From positions 105,181 through 169,180 of the forward strand of contig JADCGQ010000040.1 in NCBI GenBank assembly GCA_020248945.1: a stretch of DNA of 64,000 bases, given 5' to 3'. This stretch comes from Rubrivivax sp. Its GTDB lineage: Bacteria; Pseudomonadota; Gammaproteobacteria; Burkholderiales; Burkholderiaceae_C. The notes below the pieces were generated by a model, which was not told where the DNA came from, made no database searches, and saw only the letters and a program-made list of their open reading frames with translations. Positions 1 to 10,104 of the stretch are shown piece after piece (within the stretch, counting starts at the first letter, position 1; every line of letters starts with the position of its first letter). A program made the position numbers and the translations under genes.

Positions 1-2
1 AC

Positions 3-839
3 TTAGACCCAGCCGAGCTTGCGGCAGACGTCCAGGCTGAGCGCGCTCTGGTTCAGCGTGTAGAAGTGGATCGACGGCGCACCGCCGGCCACGAGCCGCT
101 CGCACAGCCGCGCCACCACTTCGACGCCGAACGCGCGCACGCTGGCGGCGTCGTCGAGGTAGCCCTCCATCTTCAGCGCCACCCAACGCGGGATCTCGAT
201 GCCGTCGCGCGCCGCGAACTGCGCGATCTTGGCGTAGTTGTGGATGGGCATGATGCCCGGCACGATGGGCGCGTCCACGCCCAGCCTGCGCACCTCGTCG
301 ACGAAGTGGAAGTAGGCGTCGGGGTTGAAGAAGAACTGCGTGATGGCGCTGTCGGCGCCCGCCTTCATCTTCGCCGCGAAGTGCTCCAGGTCCTTCTTCG
401 CATAACGCTGCTGCGGATGGTATTCGGGGTAGGCCGCGGCCTCGATGTGCCAGTCGGCGCCTTGTTCCTCGCGGATGAAGGCGATCAGGTCGGCGGCGTA
501 GCGGAACTCGCCGGCCACGGCGGTGCCGCTGGGCAGGTCGCCGCGCAGCGCCACCAGGCGGCGGATGCCCTGGGCGCGGTAGGTGTCGAGGATCTCGCGG
601 ATGCCGTCGCGCGTGCTGCCGACGCAGCTGAGGTGCGGCGCGGCCTCATGGCCCATCGCTGCGATGTCCTTCACCGTGGCCAGCGTCTTCTCGCGCGTGG
701 CGCCGCCGGCGCCGTAGGTCACGCTGAAGAACTCCGGCCGCACGGCGGCCAGCTCCGACACCACCGTCTTCAGCTTGTCGCTGCCGACGGGGGTGTTGGG
801 CGGGAAGAACTCGAATGAAATGGGAACAGTGTTGTTCAT
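3..839 (-). CDS. metF: 5,10-methylenetetrahydrofolate reductase
   Basis: Cytosolic FAD enzyme that reduces methylene-THF to methyl-THF, the methyl donor for homocysteine remethylation. The 278-aa protein has the usual length. SFEFFPP near the N-terminus carries the conserved catalytic Glu (about residue 10), and VALRGDLP matches the conserved flavin-site segment. An in-frame extension upstream lies inside the res gene, so the start at MNNTVPISFEFF is chosen. That start overlaps the res stop as ATGA, so translation is probably coupled to res. In related bacteria metF lies close to ahcY; here a restriction-modification and toxin-antitoxin block separates the two. The gene ends three bases inside the window. 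Confidence 0.96.
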   Translation of the reverse strand: MNNTVPISFEFFPPNTPVGSDKLKTVVSELAAVRPEFFSVTYGAGGATREKTLATVKDIAAMGHEAAPHLSCVGSTRDGIREILDTYRAQGIRRLVALRGDLPSGTAVAGEFRYAADLIAFIREEQGADWHIEAAAYPEYHPQQRYAKKDLEHFAAKMKAGADSAITQFFFNPDAYFHFVDEVRRLGVDAPIVPGIMPIHNYAKIAQFAARDGIEIPRWVALKMEGYLDDAASVRAFGVEVVARLCERLVAGGAPSIHFYTLNQSALSLDVCRKLGWV

Positions 840-3800
840 GGTGAAGGGGCCGCCTCCAGTGCGGCGAGGATGTGGTTCATCAGGCGGTCCAGGTGCTGGG
901 GGTCGTGTTGCAGCAGCACGCGGCGTTCCCAAAGCGCATCGGGGGCGCCGCTTTGTCCTGGTGGCAGTGCGGCGGCATCGGGCGCCGAGACCGACAGCAG
1001 CGCTCCCCGCACCGGCACCGAGAGCGCGCGGGTCTCAAGCTCCTGGATCAGTTCGATCTTGTCAGCGGGCCACTGACGGGCCAGGCCCTTGGGGTCCACC
1101 AGGCCGAGCACCTGCCGGGGCCCACGCTGCAGCCACAGCATGAAGTCGGGTGCAAACCCGCTGTCGCGCCACAAGCGCAGGCCGCCAGCGGCCGGGTTCC
1201 TCAGCAGGTAGAGGCTGACCTCGTTCCAGGGCGCATGGGCGTGATGCTCTTGCCACCACGCCCGCAGGTTCCACACGAAGGTGGTTTCACCCGGGTTCAG
1301 GGCCGGCGGCCGGATCTGCACGGCGGCATTGGGCGTCCATTCGGCGGCGTCGAACAGGCCCAGTTGACCCTTCGGAGCCGGCTGCGCAGCGCCAGAGGGC
1401 AGTGCCTTCTCGGCGAGCAAGGGCGTGAACAGGTGCGGCAGACCATGCAGGCGTGGCAGCGGCAGCTCGAGCGCGTCACGATGCAGCTCGGCGTGGTTCT
1501 CGATGAGGGCCTGCACGCGCGGCACCAGGTCCAGCAGGTGCGGGCCATGGTGGGCCAGCACCGCCTGAACGTCGGTGATCAGCGCCTCGGGCGCCAGCCC
1601 GGCCTGCACCACGTCGCGCACCGCGGCCAGCACGGTGTCGTTCACGCCGCGGGCGACGTCCACTTCCACGCGCCACACTTTGCGCGGCTCGCCTGCGACC
1701 ATCTGCTGCGGCAGGCCGGCGTTGCCTTCGTCCAGCGCCACGACCGCCAGCTGTTCCATGCGCCAGCGTCGCTCTGCCTGACGCCAGGCCCGCACAAGGC
1801 CCGCTTCCAGCGCCTGCAGGGCCACCGTGGCACGCCGCGCCAGGCCGAGTTCGCGGTGCTCGAACCAGCCCTGTGGCGCACGCACCGTGCAGCGCCCCAG
1901 CCAACGCTGCAGGTTGGCCGATGAAAACACCAGCCCCGCCAGCCCTTGCCGGCGCTTGACCTGCAGTGCGTGCTGGAACGCCACCTCGGCGTCGACGAAG
2001 CGCGCCAGCGATGGCGTGAGCACCGGGGCCGGCCCCAGCGCCTGCGCGCCGGCCAAGCCTGCAGAAGCGCGCAGCTGCGGGTCGATGCACAGGTGCTCGG
2101 GTGCCACGACACCGGCGTTTGCATGGGGGTCGGGGTTGGGATCGGGATCGAAGGCCACGCAGCCGCTGAATCGCTCGTCGCCCGTGTGCAGCGTCTTCAG
2201 GCCCAGGCCCGCCAGCGGCTCGTGCGCCAGTGTCACTGGCACATGCAATACCTGCGTCTTCACCCCCTCCAGCGCCAGCATGGCCAGGAACTGCTGCAGG
2301 TAGTCGGCCTTTACGCCGAACACCTGCAGGCTCTGCAGCACTTGCACCGGCAGCGGTGCGTCCTGCTCGCGCTGCAGGCTGAAGGCGCGGCCGCGCAGAC
2401 GCACGCCGCGGCCGAAGAGCTGCACGATCTCGGCGCCCGGGCTCCTGCCCACGTTCATCAGCCCCAGGGCGCTGACGCGCCAGCTCGACCAGCCCTCGAT
2501 GAACATCTTGGCGCCGATCAGCACCGTCAGCCGTTCGTCGGCTTCGAGCCGCGCAAACAGGCTGCCGGCCACGCGGTCGGGTTCGCCGGCGGCGGCCAGC
2601 TTGGCGGCCACCAGGGTGTCGGCCAGCTTCTTGGCCTCGCCCACGCGCATCACGCCGAAGTAGGCGTCGTCGGCGGCGCCCAGGCTCTTCAGGCCCAGCT
2701 CTTGCGGGCTGATCAGGTGCACGCTCAGGCGGCCAGCGCCGCCAAACACGCGCAAGCCCACATCGGCCGCCAGCTCGGTGGCACCCCAGCCGCGCTCGGC
2801 CAGATGCTGGCGCAGCCACCGCAAGTCAAGCGGCGGAATGTCGAAGCCAGCCTGCGCGGGGTCGCCGCCGGCCAGCACCTCGGCCAGCCGTTCAGCCAGC
2901 CACGGGCCGTCGGCGCAGGCGCGGCCCAGAAAGCCCACAAGCAGGGCCACGTCGGCTTCGGCGCCCCCGGCCGTCACGTCTTTGCCCACGCAGGCCATCA
3001 GCGGCGCGGCGGCCAGCACCTCGCGCGCTTGGCTGCGGTGCAGCGCCCAGGCCAACCGCTGCTGGTAGAAGGCCAGCAGGCCGGCGCTGAGCGCAAAGTC
3101 GGCACCCGCCGCCTGGCCCGCGTTGATCTGCCTCGGTTGCTTGCCGTAGCCCTCGCGCCAGAAGCGGGCGTAGCCGAAGTCCACCGCCACGCAGCGTGCG
3201 TACTCGTCGTACAGGGCCTCGTCCTTGTCGGCAATCTGCGCGAAGGTGGCCGAGTACTCAAAGGTGAAGCCGGCCTGAGCCTCGGTGGCACCTTGGGCCA
3301 AGGCTTCGCGCACGGCCTTCCAGTCGCGGTCGCCACCGCTGCCGCCGCCCTTGTGCCCCTCGTCCACCAGCAGCAGGTTGGGGCCCTCGTAGCGTGAGGT
3401 GGGCTCGCTCACGCCCTTCTTGGGCCGGCGCGCGCCGGGCTCATCGACATAGAACTTGGTGATCTCGGTCACGCGCACGCCCAGGCCCGACAAGCCGACG
3501 AGCCCCGAGGCCTGCAGCTCCTCGGCATGCTGGCGCGACAGGCTCTCGTTGGGCGTGATCAGCAGCACCTGCTGCGGCTCGAACAGCTTGTGGGCGATGA
3601 ACTGCCGCAGGTTCATGTGCAGCACCAGTGTCTTGCCGGCGCCGGTGGCCATGAAGCAGGCCAGCTTGCGTGCTTCGGCCACCGTGTAGGGGGGCAGGTG
3701 TGGCAGCTCGCGTTCGCGCAGGGTCTCGATGCGGGCCACGTGCGCGGCGGCGTCGCGCACCAACGCCTCCAGGTGCCACTCCACCACGGCGCAGGCCAGC

Positions 3801-4168
3801 CACTGGAAGTGCGTCAGGCGGAAGGGCAGGGCCGCTTGGCCGGCGGCCAGCGCGTGCGCGGCGCGTGCGGCGCCCGTGGCGGCCTCGTGGCGGCCAATGG
3901 AGATGTCCCAGCGGCGCAAGGCGTCGGCCATCGCGGCGCCACCGGGCACGGAGCCCAGGGCGCGGGAGCAGCCGCTGCTGCCGGCGGCGTCGCGGCCGGT
4001 GTCGGCGCCGCGCAGCAGCTCTTGCAGAGCCGCCTCACGCAGCCCAAAGGCGGCGGCAAAGGCGCGTGGCAGCAGTAGGCTGGCCGTGAACGGCGGGCGC
4101 ACGGCGCGGCCGCCACCGCGTGGGCTGCTGCGGGTGGCGTCGCGGGCGGGCGCTCGGCGGGTGGGCAT
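836..4168 (-). CDS. res: Type III-like restriction enzyme, helicase-nuclease subunit (Res)
   Basis: Large SF2 translocase (1110 aa) expected to work with the Mod protein encoded just upstream. Visible motifs are Walker A ATGAGKT (174-180), DEGH as Walker B (269-272), SAT motif III (306-308), and a late helicase block with GWSSWR and QLFGRGVRLRGR (motifs V/VI). Near the C-terminus PDFMLW followed by VDPKG (about 1007-1027) fits a PD-(D/E)xK nuclease core. Together these are the parts of a type III Res or a closely related COG3587-type helicase-nuclease. The start lies 23 bp after the mod stop without a clear ribosome site, so the first ~30 residues are uncertain. Its stop overlaps the metF start. 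Confidence 0.88.
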   Translation of the reverse strand: MPTRRAPARDATRSSPRGGGRAVRPPFTASLLLPRAFAAAFGLREAALQELLRGADTGRDAAGSSGCSRALGSVPGGAAMADALRRWDISIGRHEAATGAARAAHALAAGQAALPFRLTHFQWLACAVVEWHLEALVRDAAAHVARIETLRERELPHLPPYTVAEARKLACFMATGAGKTLVLHMNLRQFIAHKLFEPQQVLLITPNESLSRQHAEELQASGLVGLSGLGVRVTEITKFYVDEPGARRPKKGVSEPTSRYEGPNLLLVDEGHKGGGSGGDRDWKAVREALAQGATEAQAGFTFEYSATFAQIADKDEALYDEYARCVAVDFGYARFWREGYGKQPRQINAGQAAGADFALSAGLLAFYQQRLAWALHRSQAREVLAAAPLMACVGKDVTAGGAEADVALLVGFLGRACADGPWLAERLAEVLAGGDPAQAGFDIPPLDLRWLRQHLAERGWGATELAADVGLRVFGGAGRLSVHLISPQELGLKSLGAADDAYFGVMRVGEAKKLADTLVAAKLAAAGEPDRVAGSLFARLEADERLTVLIGAKMFIEGWSSWRVSALGLMNVGRSPGAEIVQLFGRGVRLRGRAFSLQREQDAPLPVQVLQSLQVFGVKADYLQQFLAMLALEGVKTQVLHVPVTLAHEPLAGLGLKTLHTGDERFSGCVAFDPDPNPDPHANAGVVAPEHLCIDPQLRASAGLAGAQALGPAPVLTPSLARFVDAEVAFQHALQVKRRQGLAGLVFSSANLQRWLGRCTVRAPQGWFEHRELGLARRATVALQALEAGLVRAWRQAERRWRMEQLAVVALDEGNAGLPQQMVAGEPRKVWRVEVDVARGVNDTVLAAVRDVVQAGLAPEALITDVQAVLAHHGPHLLDLVPRVQALIENHAELHRDALELPLPRLHGLPHLFTPLLAEKALPSGAAQPAPKGQLGLFDAAEWTPNAAVQIRPPALNPGETTFVWNLRAWWQEHHAHAPWNEVSLYLLRNPAAGGLRLWRDSGFAPDFMLWLQRGPRQVLGLVDPKGLARQWPADKIELIQELETRALSVPVRGALLSVSAPDAAALPPGQSGAPDALWERRVLLQHDPQHLDRLMNHILAALEAAPSP

Positions 4169-4191
4169 GTCGGGGCAGGGCGCGGGTTGCT

Positions 4192-7100
4192 TCAGGCCAG
4201 CGCTGCGGGCGTGCCCATGATGGCGTCCACCTCAGAGGCGGCCGGCGGCGAAAACGCCGGGTCGCGCTGCCACATGGCTGCGGCCAGTGCGGCGTCGATG
4301 CTCTGGCCTTGTTCGCCATCGCCCGGCAGCAGCAAATCGCGGTTGTGGTGCACGCAGGCGTAGCTGGCCAGCGTGCTGCCGAGCTGCTGCTGCACGGAAG
4401 TGGCCAGCCATTCGTACTCGGCGCGGGCACTGGCGGCCTGCTGCGCGGGTGGCAGGTCTTCCAGGTCGTACTCGCGCAGCAGCAGCAGCTCCAGCGGCAC
4501 CGTGCCGGCCGGCTGGCCTGGGCGGTGCGGGCGCACCTCGGCCAGCAGCGCTGCGCCGCCGCCGGCTGCGGGCGGGCGCTGAAGGTGGCGCACGCGCATC
4601 AGGTGCAGGCCCAGCAGCAACAGGGCGGTGTGCAGCAGGTCCACCGGGCGTTCCACCGCCTGGCCCTCCCACACGGTGGGCAGCCGGTAGTGCAGCGGGC
4701 GCTTCAGCGCGACGGTGGACAGGCGCACCGGGTTGCTGGGTGCCTGCGCATCGGCCACGGTGTCGGCCAAGTAGCGCAGCAGCGCGTCGAAACCGGTCAG
4801 TTCGCCCTGGCCCGCCTCGGCCGCCGCGCCGGGCAGGGCCAGCGCGTCCAGGCTGTCTTCGTAGCGTTCGATGCGCAGCACCTGCACCAGGGGCAGCGTG
4901 CGGGCGGCCCAGTGTGCTTCGGCGTCGTCGCCTTCGGATGCGTGGTGAGCCACGCCGTCTTTCGGGCGGCCGTCTTTCCACTCCGGGCAGGCCATCACCT
5001 TGGCCACGCGCGGCAAGGTGACGGTGTCGAAGTACTCGCCTTGCTCCACCAGGATGAAGCGGCGCGTGCCGCCGTCGGCGCGGTTCAGGTTGATGACGGC
5101 GTGGGCGGTGGTGCCGGAGCCGGCGAAGTAGTCGAGGACGGTGTCATTCGCGTTGGCAACGAACGGAACCAATGCTTCCAGCAGACCAAAAGTCTTCGGG
5201 TTCTTGAACCGAAGGTCGCCAACGAACAGTGAGCGAAGCTCATTCGCGCCGGCCCGCCCGTCAAGGCTGAGCACACTGGAGCGCTTGTCTTCGTACTCAT
5301 GCGCATAGACCTTCAACTCGATGATCTTGGACTCGTCTTTGCCGAAGATGATTCGCTTGCGTGCGAGTAAGTCCTGCATCGTCTCCGATGGAAACCTGTA
5401 GCCCATCAAGGGCTCCTTGCAGGGTCGCCCCGTTTTCTCGTGCAGCACCGGATAGCGATAGCCCTCCTTGCCCGGGTTGTGCACACTGCGGCTACCGCAA
5501 TAGACCCCGCCTTCGTCGATGAACTTGTAGTCGGCAAGCTCGCCGAGGAAGTCCTTGTTGTCGCTGTACCAGTCCCGATAGGCCGTTTGCAGGGTGGCCG
5601 CATTCGTGTGAGCGGCGATCAACTCCGCGCCCTTGCGGACGAGGACGTCCTTTATCGACGAAACAGTGCTTTTCCAGGGTGCCACTTTCGCGGCCAGGGA
5701 TGCGCCGAAACACAAGACATATTCGTGCTCGGTTGCGATCTGTGTTGGATTGTTGTCGGTCACGTTGTGCCAGACGATTTCGCCAATTCGGGCGTCCTCA
5801 CCAAACAGTTCGAGCAATACGCGCTCAAGACGTTCGCGCTCGTTGTGGTCGATCGACGAGAACAGTGCGCCATCTGTCTTGAGCAGCGCCTGCGATGCCT
5901 GGATACGCCCGCCGACCATCGTGGCCCAGCTGCCGTGCCGACCCAGGGAATCGTTGTAAAGAAACTCGTCCTTGCCAGTGTTGTACGGAGGATCGATGTA
6001 GATGCACTTCACCCCCTCCCGCCACTGCGCCTGCAGCGTGCGCAGCGCCGCGTAGTTGTCGCCGTGCACCAGCACGCCGCCTGAAGCGCCTTGCACATCG
6101 GGCACCTCGGCCAGCACGGCCCACTGGAAGGCTTCGTCGAACAGGCCCGTGTCCAGCGGCAGGTGCGGGCAGCGCGCCAGCAGCTCCGCACCGCTGGCGC
6201 TGCTGCCGGCGGGCTCGCCCAGCCACTGCCGCCAGCGCGCCACCTGCGGCGCGTGTTCGCAGGCTTGCGCCACCAGCGCCGCGCCGGCCGCGCCTTGCCG
6301 GGTCAGCCATGAGCACATCACCAGGTAATGCGCCTGCATCACGAACTTGCGCTTCTCGAACAGGGCGGCCTGCAGGTCTTCGAGCGCGGCCAGCACAGTG
6401 ATGATGGCGCGGCCGATGTCACGCGCCACCGCCAGCTTGCCGCGCTCGCGGGGCAGCGCGGCATCGGGCACGTCCCACAGGTGCACGAACTCGGTCTGCA
6501 GGTAGTGGTCGAGCTCGTCGCGCAGGAAGGTGCCCAGCTGCGGGTGTACGAAGAAGTCGGTGCTCTGGCCCTTGGCGTAGCGCAGGGCGTGGCGCTGCAG
6601 CAGCGCGGCGTCTACTGGCGCGGGCAGCGTGGCCTGCGTGAACCAGGCGTTGACGAGGCGGTCTTGCACGCTGGCGCCTTCGGTGGCGGGGGCGTCGTCG
6701 GCTTCGGGGGCCTCGGTGGCTTCTGTGGCCCCGCCGCTGCGGGCTTTGCGCTGCGCACCGGCGGCCTTGGCTTCGTCGTCGGCCAGCGCGCGGTGCTCGA
6801 AGGTCAGGCGCCATTCGTCTGGGTGCGCCGGCCCCGGCTTGTGCAGCGTCACCGGCAGGTAGTGGCGCTGGGCGCCCTTGGCGTTGTCGCGTTCCACGCT
6901 GGCGGCCTGCACCACCAGGCGCACGCGCGTGCCGTCGGCCTGCCGGTAGGCGTAGGCGGCAAAGCGCTCGCCGCTCTTCACGTAGTGGCTGCCCTTGGTG
7001 GCCCAGTGGAAGTGGGTGTCGCTGCCGTCATACGGCACGCTGTAGCGCCCGGCTTTGCCGCGGCGCTGGCGGGGCAGGAAGTCGCCGCTGTCGTAGTAGC

Positions 7101-7338
7101 GCGAGAAGAAGGTGTACAGGGCGTTGTAAACGCGGGCTTCTTCGTCTTCGGTGGCCGTACCCGGCAGCCTGGCCAGCGTGGCGGTGATGCGCGCCGGCAG
7201 CTCGGTGCCCAGAAAGGCCTCTAGTGCCGCGCGGCGGTGGTTGAGCACGCGGTAGATGCCGAAATCCAGCTCGGCGGCGTCCAGCTCCAGGATGTCGCGC
7301 TTGAGCAGTTCCAGGAAGCGGTGGCGGGCGGTGCTCAT
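4192..7338 (-). CDS. mod: Type III-like adenine-specific DNA methyltransferase (Mod)
   Basis: Predicted N6-adenine DNA methylase of 1048 aa, longer than a typical type III Mod (roughly 600-700 aa) because of an N-terminal extension of about 350-400 residues. The catalytic motif IV IDPPYNTGKDEF lies near residue 450, and the SAM-binding motif I DYFAGSGTTAHAV lies near 735. IV before I is the beta-class order used by type III Mods. The stretch between them, the expected target-recognition region, is visibly poorer in G+C than the flanks. The start overlaps the stop of the upstream 114-aa gene by ATGA, and res follows after 23 bp, so the three form one operon. A stand-alone phage-defence variant of the family is possible. 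Confidence 0.9.
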   Translation of the reverse strand: MSTARHRFLELLKRDILELDAAELDFGIYRVLNHRRAALEAFLGTELPARITATLARLPGTATEDEEARVYNALYTFFSRYYDSGDFLPRQRRGKAGRYSVPYDGSDTHFHWATKGSHYVKSGERFAAYAYRQADGTRVRLVVQAASVERDNAKGAQRHYLPVTLHKPGPAHPDEWRLTFEHRALADDEAKAAGAQRKARSGGATEATEAPEADDAPATEGASVQDRLVNAWFTQATLPAPVDAALLQRHALRYAKGQSTDFFVHPQLGTFLRDELDHYLQTEFVHLWDVPDAALPRERGKLAVARDIGRAIITVLAALEDLQAALFEKRKFVMQAHYLVMCSWLTRQGAAGAALVAQACEHAPQVARWRQWLGEPAGSSASGAELLARCPHLPLDTGLFDEAFQWAVLAEVPDVQGASGGVLVHGDNYAALRTLQAQWREGVKCIYIDPPYNTGKDEFLYNDSLGRHGSWATMVGGRIQASQALLKTDGALFSSIDHNERERLERVLLELFGEDARIGEIVWHNVTDNNPTQIATEHEYVLCFGASLAAKVAPWKSTVSSIKDVLVRKGAELIAAHTNAATLQTAYRDWYSDNKDFLGELADYKFIDEGGVYCGSRSVHNPGKEGYRYPVLHEKTGRPCKEPLMGYRFPSETMQDLLARKRIIFGKDESKIIELKVYAHEYEDKRSSVLSLDGRAGANELRSLFVGDLRFKNPKTFGLLEALVPFVANANDTVLDYFAGSGTTAHAVINLNRADGGTRRFILVEQGEYFDTVTLPRVAKVMACPEWKDGRPKDGVAHHASEGDDAEAHWAARTLPLVQVLRIERYEDSLDALALPGAAAEAGQGELTGFDALLRYLADTVADAQAPSNPVRLSTVALKRPLHYRLPTVWEGQAVERPVDLLHTALLLLGLHLMRVRHLQRPPAAGGGAALLAEVRPHRPGQPAGTVPLELLLLREYDLEDLPPAQQAASARAEYEWLATSVQQQLGSTLASYACVHHNRDLLLPGDGEQGQSIDAALAAAMWQRDPAFSPPAASEVDAIMGTPAALA

Positions 7339-7679
7339 GGCGTGCTCATGGTGGTTGGTGCAGTTTGCCCTTCAGGCTGCAGGCGCAGGCCCTCGTCGCT
7401 GTACTGCGCTTGCTGGGTGGGCAGCAAGTGCTGGAGCTGACCGTCGGTGAACTTGGCTTCAAGGCGGTGCAGCGCCCCGTCGCTGCCCAGGCCGTGAAAG
7501 TGCAGCACGCCATGGAACCCGGTGTCTTGGCCGTCGGCCTGCAACAGCCGGCCTTGGGCCGTGAGTGCGAATTCGCTCAAGGTGCAGCCGAGGGACTTGG
7601 TCTGCCAGTCGGCCTTGAGCACCACGCCGTCGGGCAGCGGAACCGGCCACTCGCAGCGCAGGATGTCAAAGAGGCCCAT
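7335..7679 (-). CDS. Uncharacterised 114-aa protein of the restriction-modification operon
   Basis: I do not recognise this family. The protein is soluble, without signal peptide or membrane segment, and is rich in Leu, Gly and His, with a run LHFHGLGSDGALHRLEAKF in the middle. It overlaps the mod start by ATGA and begins one base after the toxin stop, so it is translated as part of the same operon. That position suggests an accessory or regulatory protein of the restriction system or a link between toxin and methylase genes; this is inference from context only. The start MGLFDILRCEW is the only good candidate. Confidence 0.7.
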   Translation of the reverse strand: MGLFDILRCEWPVPLPDGVVLKADWQTKSLGCTLSEFALTAQGRLLQADGQDTGFHGVLHFHGLGSDGALHRLEAKFTDGQLQHLLPTQQAQYSDEGLRLQPEGQTAPTTMSTP

Positions 7680-7680
7680 G

Positions 7681-8124
7681 TCAGCCGCGCTCCGTTGCCG
7701 GCGGCGCGGGCTGGAACGGGTTGAGCACCCGCACGCCGCCGTAGTCCTGCCCCGGGACCATGTCTTCGCTGACCACGGTGTGCGCCCCCAGCCGACGTGC
7801 GGCGCACAGGATGGCCGCGTCCCAGTGGGAGATGTAGTGCCGGTGGCGCAGGGCCAGCGCCTCGAGCACGGTGTCGCGGTCGACCGCCACCACGGGCCGG
7901 CGCGCCGCGATGCTTTCCACCAGTGCCTGTGCCGCCGTGGGCAGCAGGCCGTGCCGTGGCTGCCGGGCCTGCGCGTAGAGCTCCATCAGCACTTGCGTGG
8001 AAACGCCCCAGTCGCTGCGGGCCAGCCAGCTGCGGGCGGCCTCGCGTTTGGGCAGGTGGTCGTCGGCCAGTGAGGTGGCGTACACGAGGATGTTGGTGTC
8101 GAGGAAGTAGGGCGTGGTGGGCAT
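7681..8124 (-). CDS. vapC: PIN-domain toxin, VapC/FitB type
   Basis: Predicted Mg-dependent ribonuclease toxin of 147 aa. The acidic PIN tetrad is visible: Asp9 in FLDTNILVY, Glu48 in VLMELYAQ, Asp102 in SHWDAAIL, and Asp121 in VVSEDM. Family members cleave tRNA or rRNA when released from a partner antitoxin, which fits the ribbon-helix-helix gene 28 bp upstream. The toxin lies directly in front of the restriction operon, with one base to the next start codon, so it is probably cotranscribed with the methylase and nuclease genes. It appears intact. Confidence 0.9.
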   Translation of the reverse strand: MPTTPYFLDTNILVYATSLADDHLPKREAARSWLARSDWGVSTQVLMELYAQARQPRHGLLPTAAQALVESIAARRPVVAVDRDTVLEALALRHRHYISHWDAAILCAARRLGAHTVVSEDMVPGQDYGGVRVLNPFQPAPPATERG

Positions 8125-8152
8125 GGCTCGGCCTGCGCGAGATCGGCTCGGG

Positions 8153-8545
8153 TCAGCCCGCCCGGGCCAGACCGGTGGCCCGCGCCTGGCTCAGCTCGGC
8201 TTCACGGGCGTCGAAATCCAGTTCGCGGGCGAGCGCGCGCTCGTGTAGCTGATCGCGCGTGAGCATCGGCGCGTGGCCCCAGCGGCTGCCTGCGACGATG
8301 CGGTCGAGTTCGGCTAGCAGATCGTCGGCAGGCCCGGGTGCGGCTGCATAGGCGGCATGGGGTTCTGCCGAGCGCAAGGCGGGGCTACTTGCAGGGGCTG
8401 CCGCAGGCGAAGAGCTTGATGACGCAGCGGCTTCCACGATGGCCATCAGCTCGCGTTGCAGCGAACGGTGGTTGCGCAACGCCCGCTCCCGCAAGCGCTG
8501 CGCCAGGGCTTCGGGCACGTCCTTGATCGACAGGCTGACACCCAT
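8153..8545 (-). CDS. Ribbon-helix-helix antitoxin, FitA/VapB type
   Basis: Antitoxin of 130 aa whose N-terminal 40 residues (MGVSLSIKDVPEALAQRL, then RNHRSLQREL) fit an Arc/FitA-type DNA-binding fold. The rest is a disordered Ala/Ser/Pro linker followed by a C-terminal segment that should wrap the toxin. An upstream in-frame ATG would add 14 residues, but it lies inside the operator; the chosen start has a strong GGAGG seven bases ahead. The gene is longer than common FitA proteins (about 80 aa). Expected job: neutralise the downstream PIN toxin and repress its own promoter. Confidence 0.85.
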   Translation of the reverse strand: MGVSLSIKDVPEALAQRLRERALRNHRSLQRELMAIVEAAASSSSSPAAAPASSPALRSAEPHAAYAAAPGPADDLLAELDRIVAGSRWGHAPMLTRDQLHERALARELDFDAREAELSQARATGLARAG

Positions 8546-8563
8546 TGCCACCTCCAGAACGGA

Positions 8564-8590
8564 ACCATGGCGCCATTTTGGCGCCATGGT
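8564..8590. promoter_or_regulatory. Perfect 12-bp inverted repeat, probable antitoxin operator
   Basis: ACCATGGCGCCA and its exact reverse complement flank a TTT spacer, giving a 27-bp dyad directly upstream of the antitoxin start. Ribbon-helix-helix antitoxins bind such dyads as dimers. The dyad overlaps the predicted -10 box, as expected for autorepression. Confidence 0.72.
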
Positions 8591-8603
8591 CGAACGGAAT
8601 CAA
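8575..8603 (-). promoter_or_regulatory. Predicted promoter of the antitoxin-toxin-restriction operon
   Basis: On the minus strand TTGATT (8603-8598) and CAAAAT (8580-8575) are spaced by exactly 17 bp. The -10 box lies within the inverted repeat described above. No second promoter is obvious between here and metF, so this one may serve the whole block. Confidence 0.5.
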
Positions 8604-8641
8604 GGCGCCGGCCGTGCCTGCGCCTGGGCCGCGCATGCCGA

Positions 8642-10075
<1,434 letters not shown>

Positions 10076-10104
10076 GGATAGGCTCCAACAGCGGTGTTGT
10101 GGAA

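Noticed and set aside
872..3397. Long plus-strand frames (for example 872-1924 and 1946-3397)
   Set aside because: They lie opposite res, which has clear helicase motifs. Their Gln/His/Arg/Ala-rich translations are typical antisense shadows in G+C-rich DNA.
836..8545. BREX or DISARM defence system
   Set aside because: Only one methylase and one helicase-nuclease are present; no PglZ, BrxC, DrmA/DrmB or PLD genes. A type III-like system explains the content.
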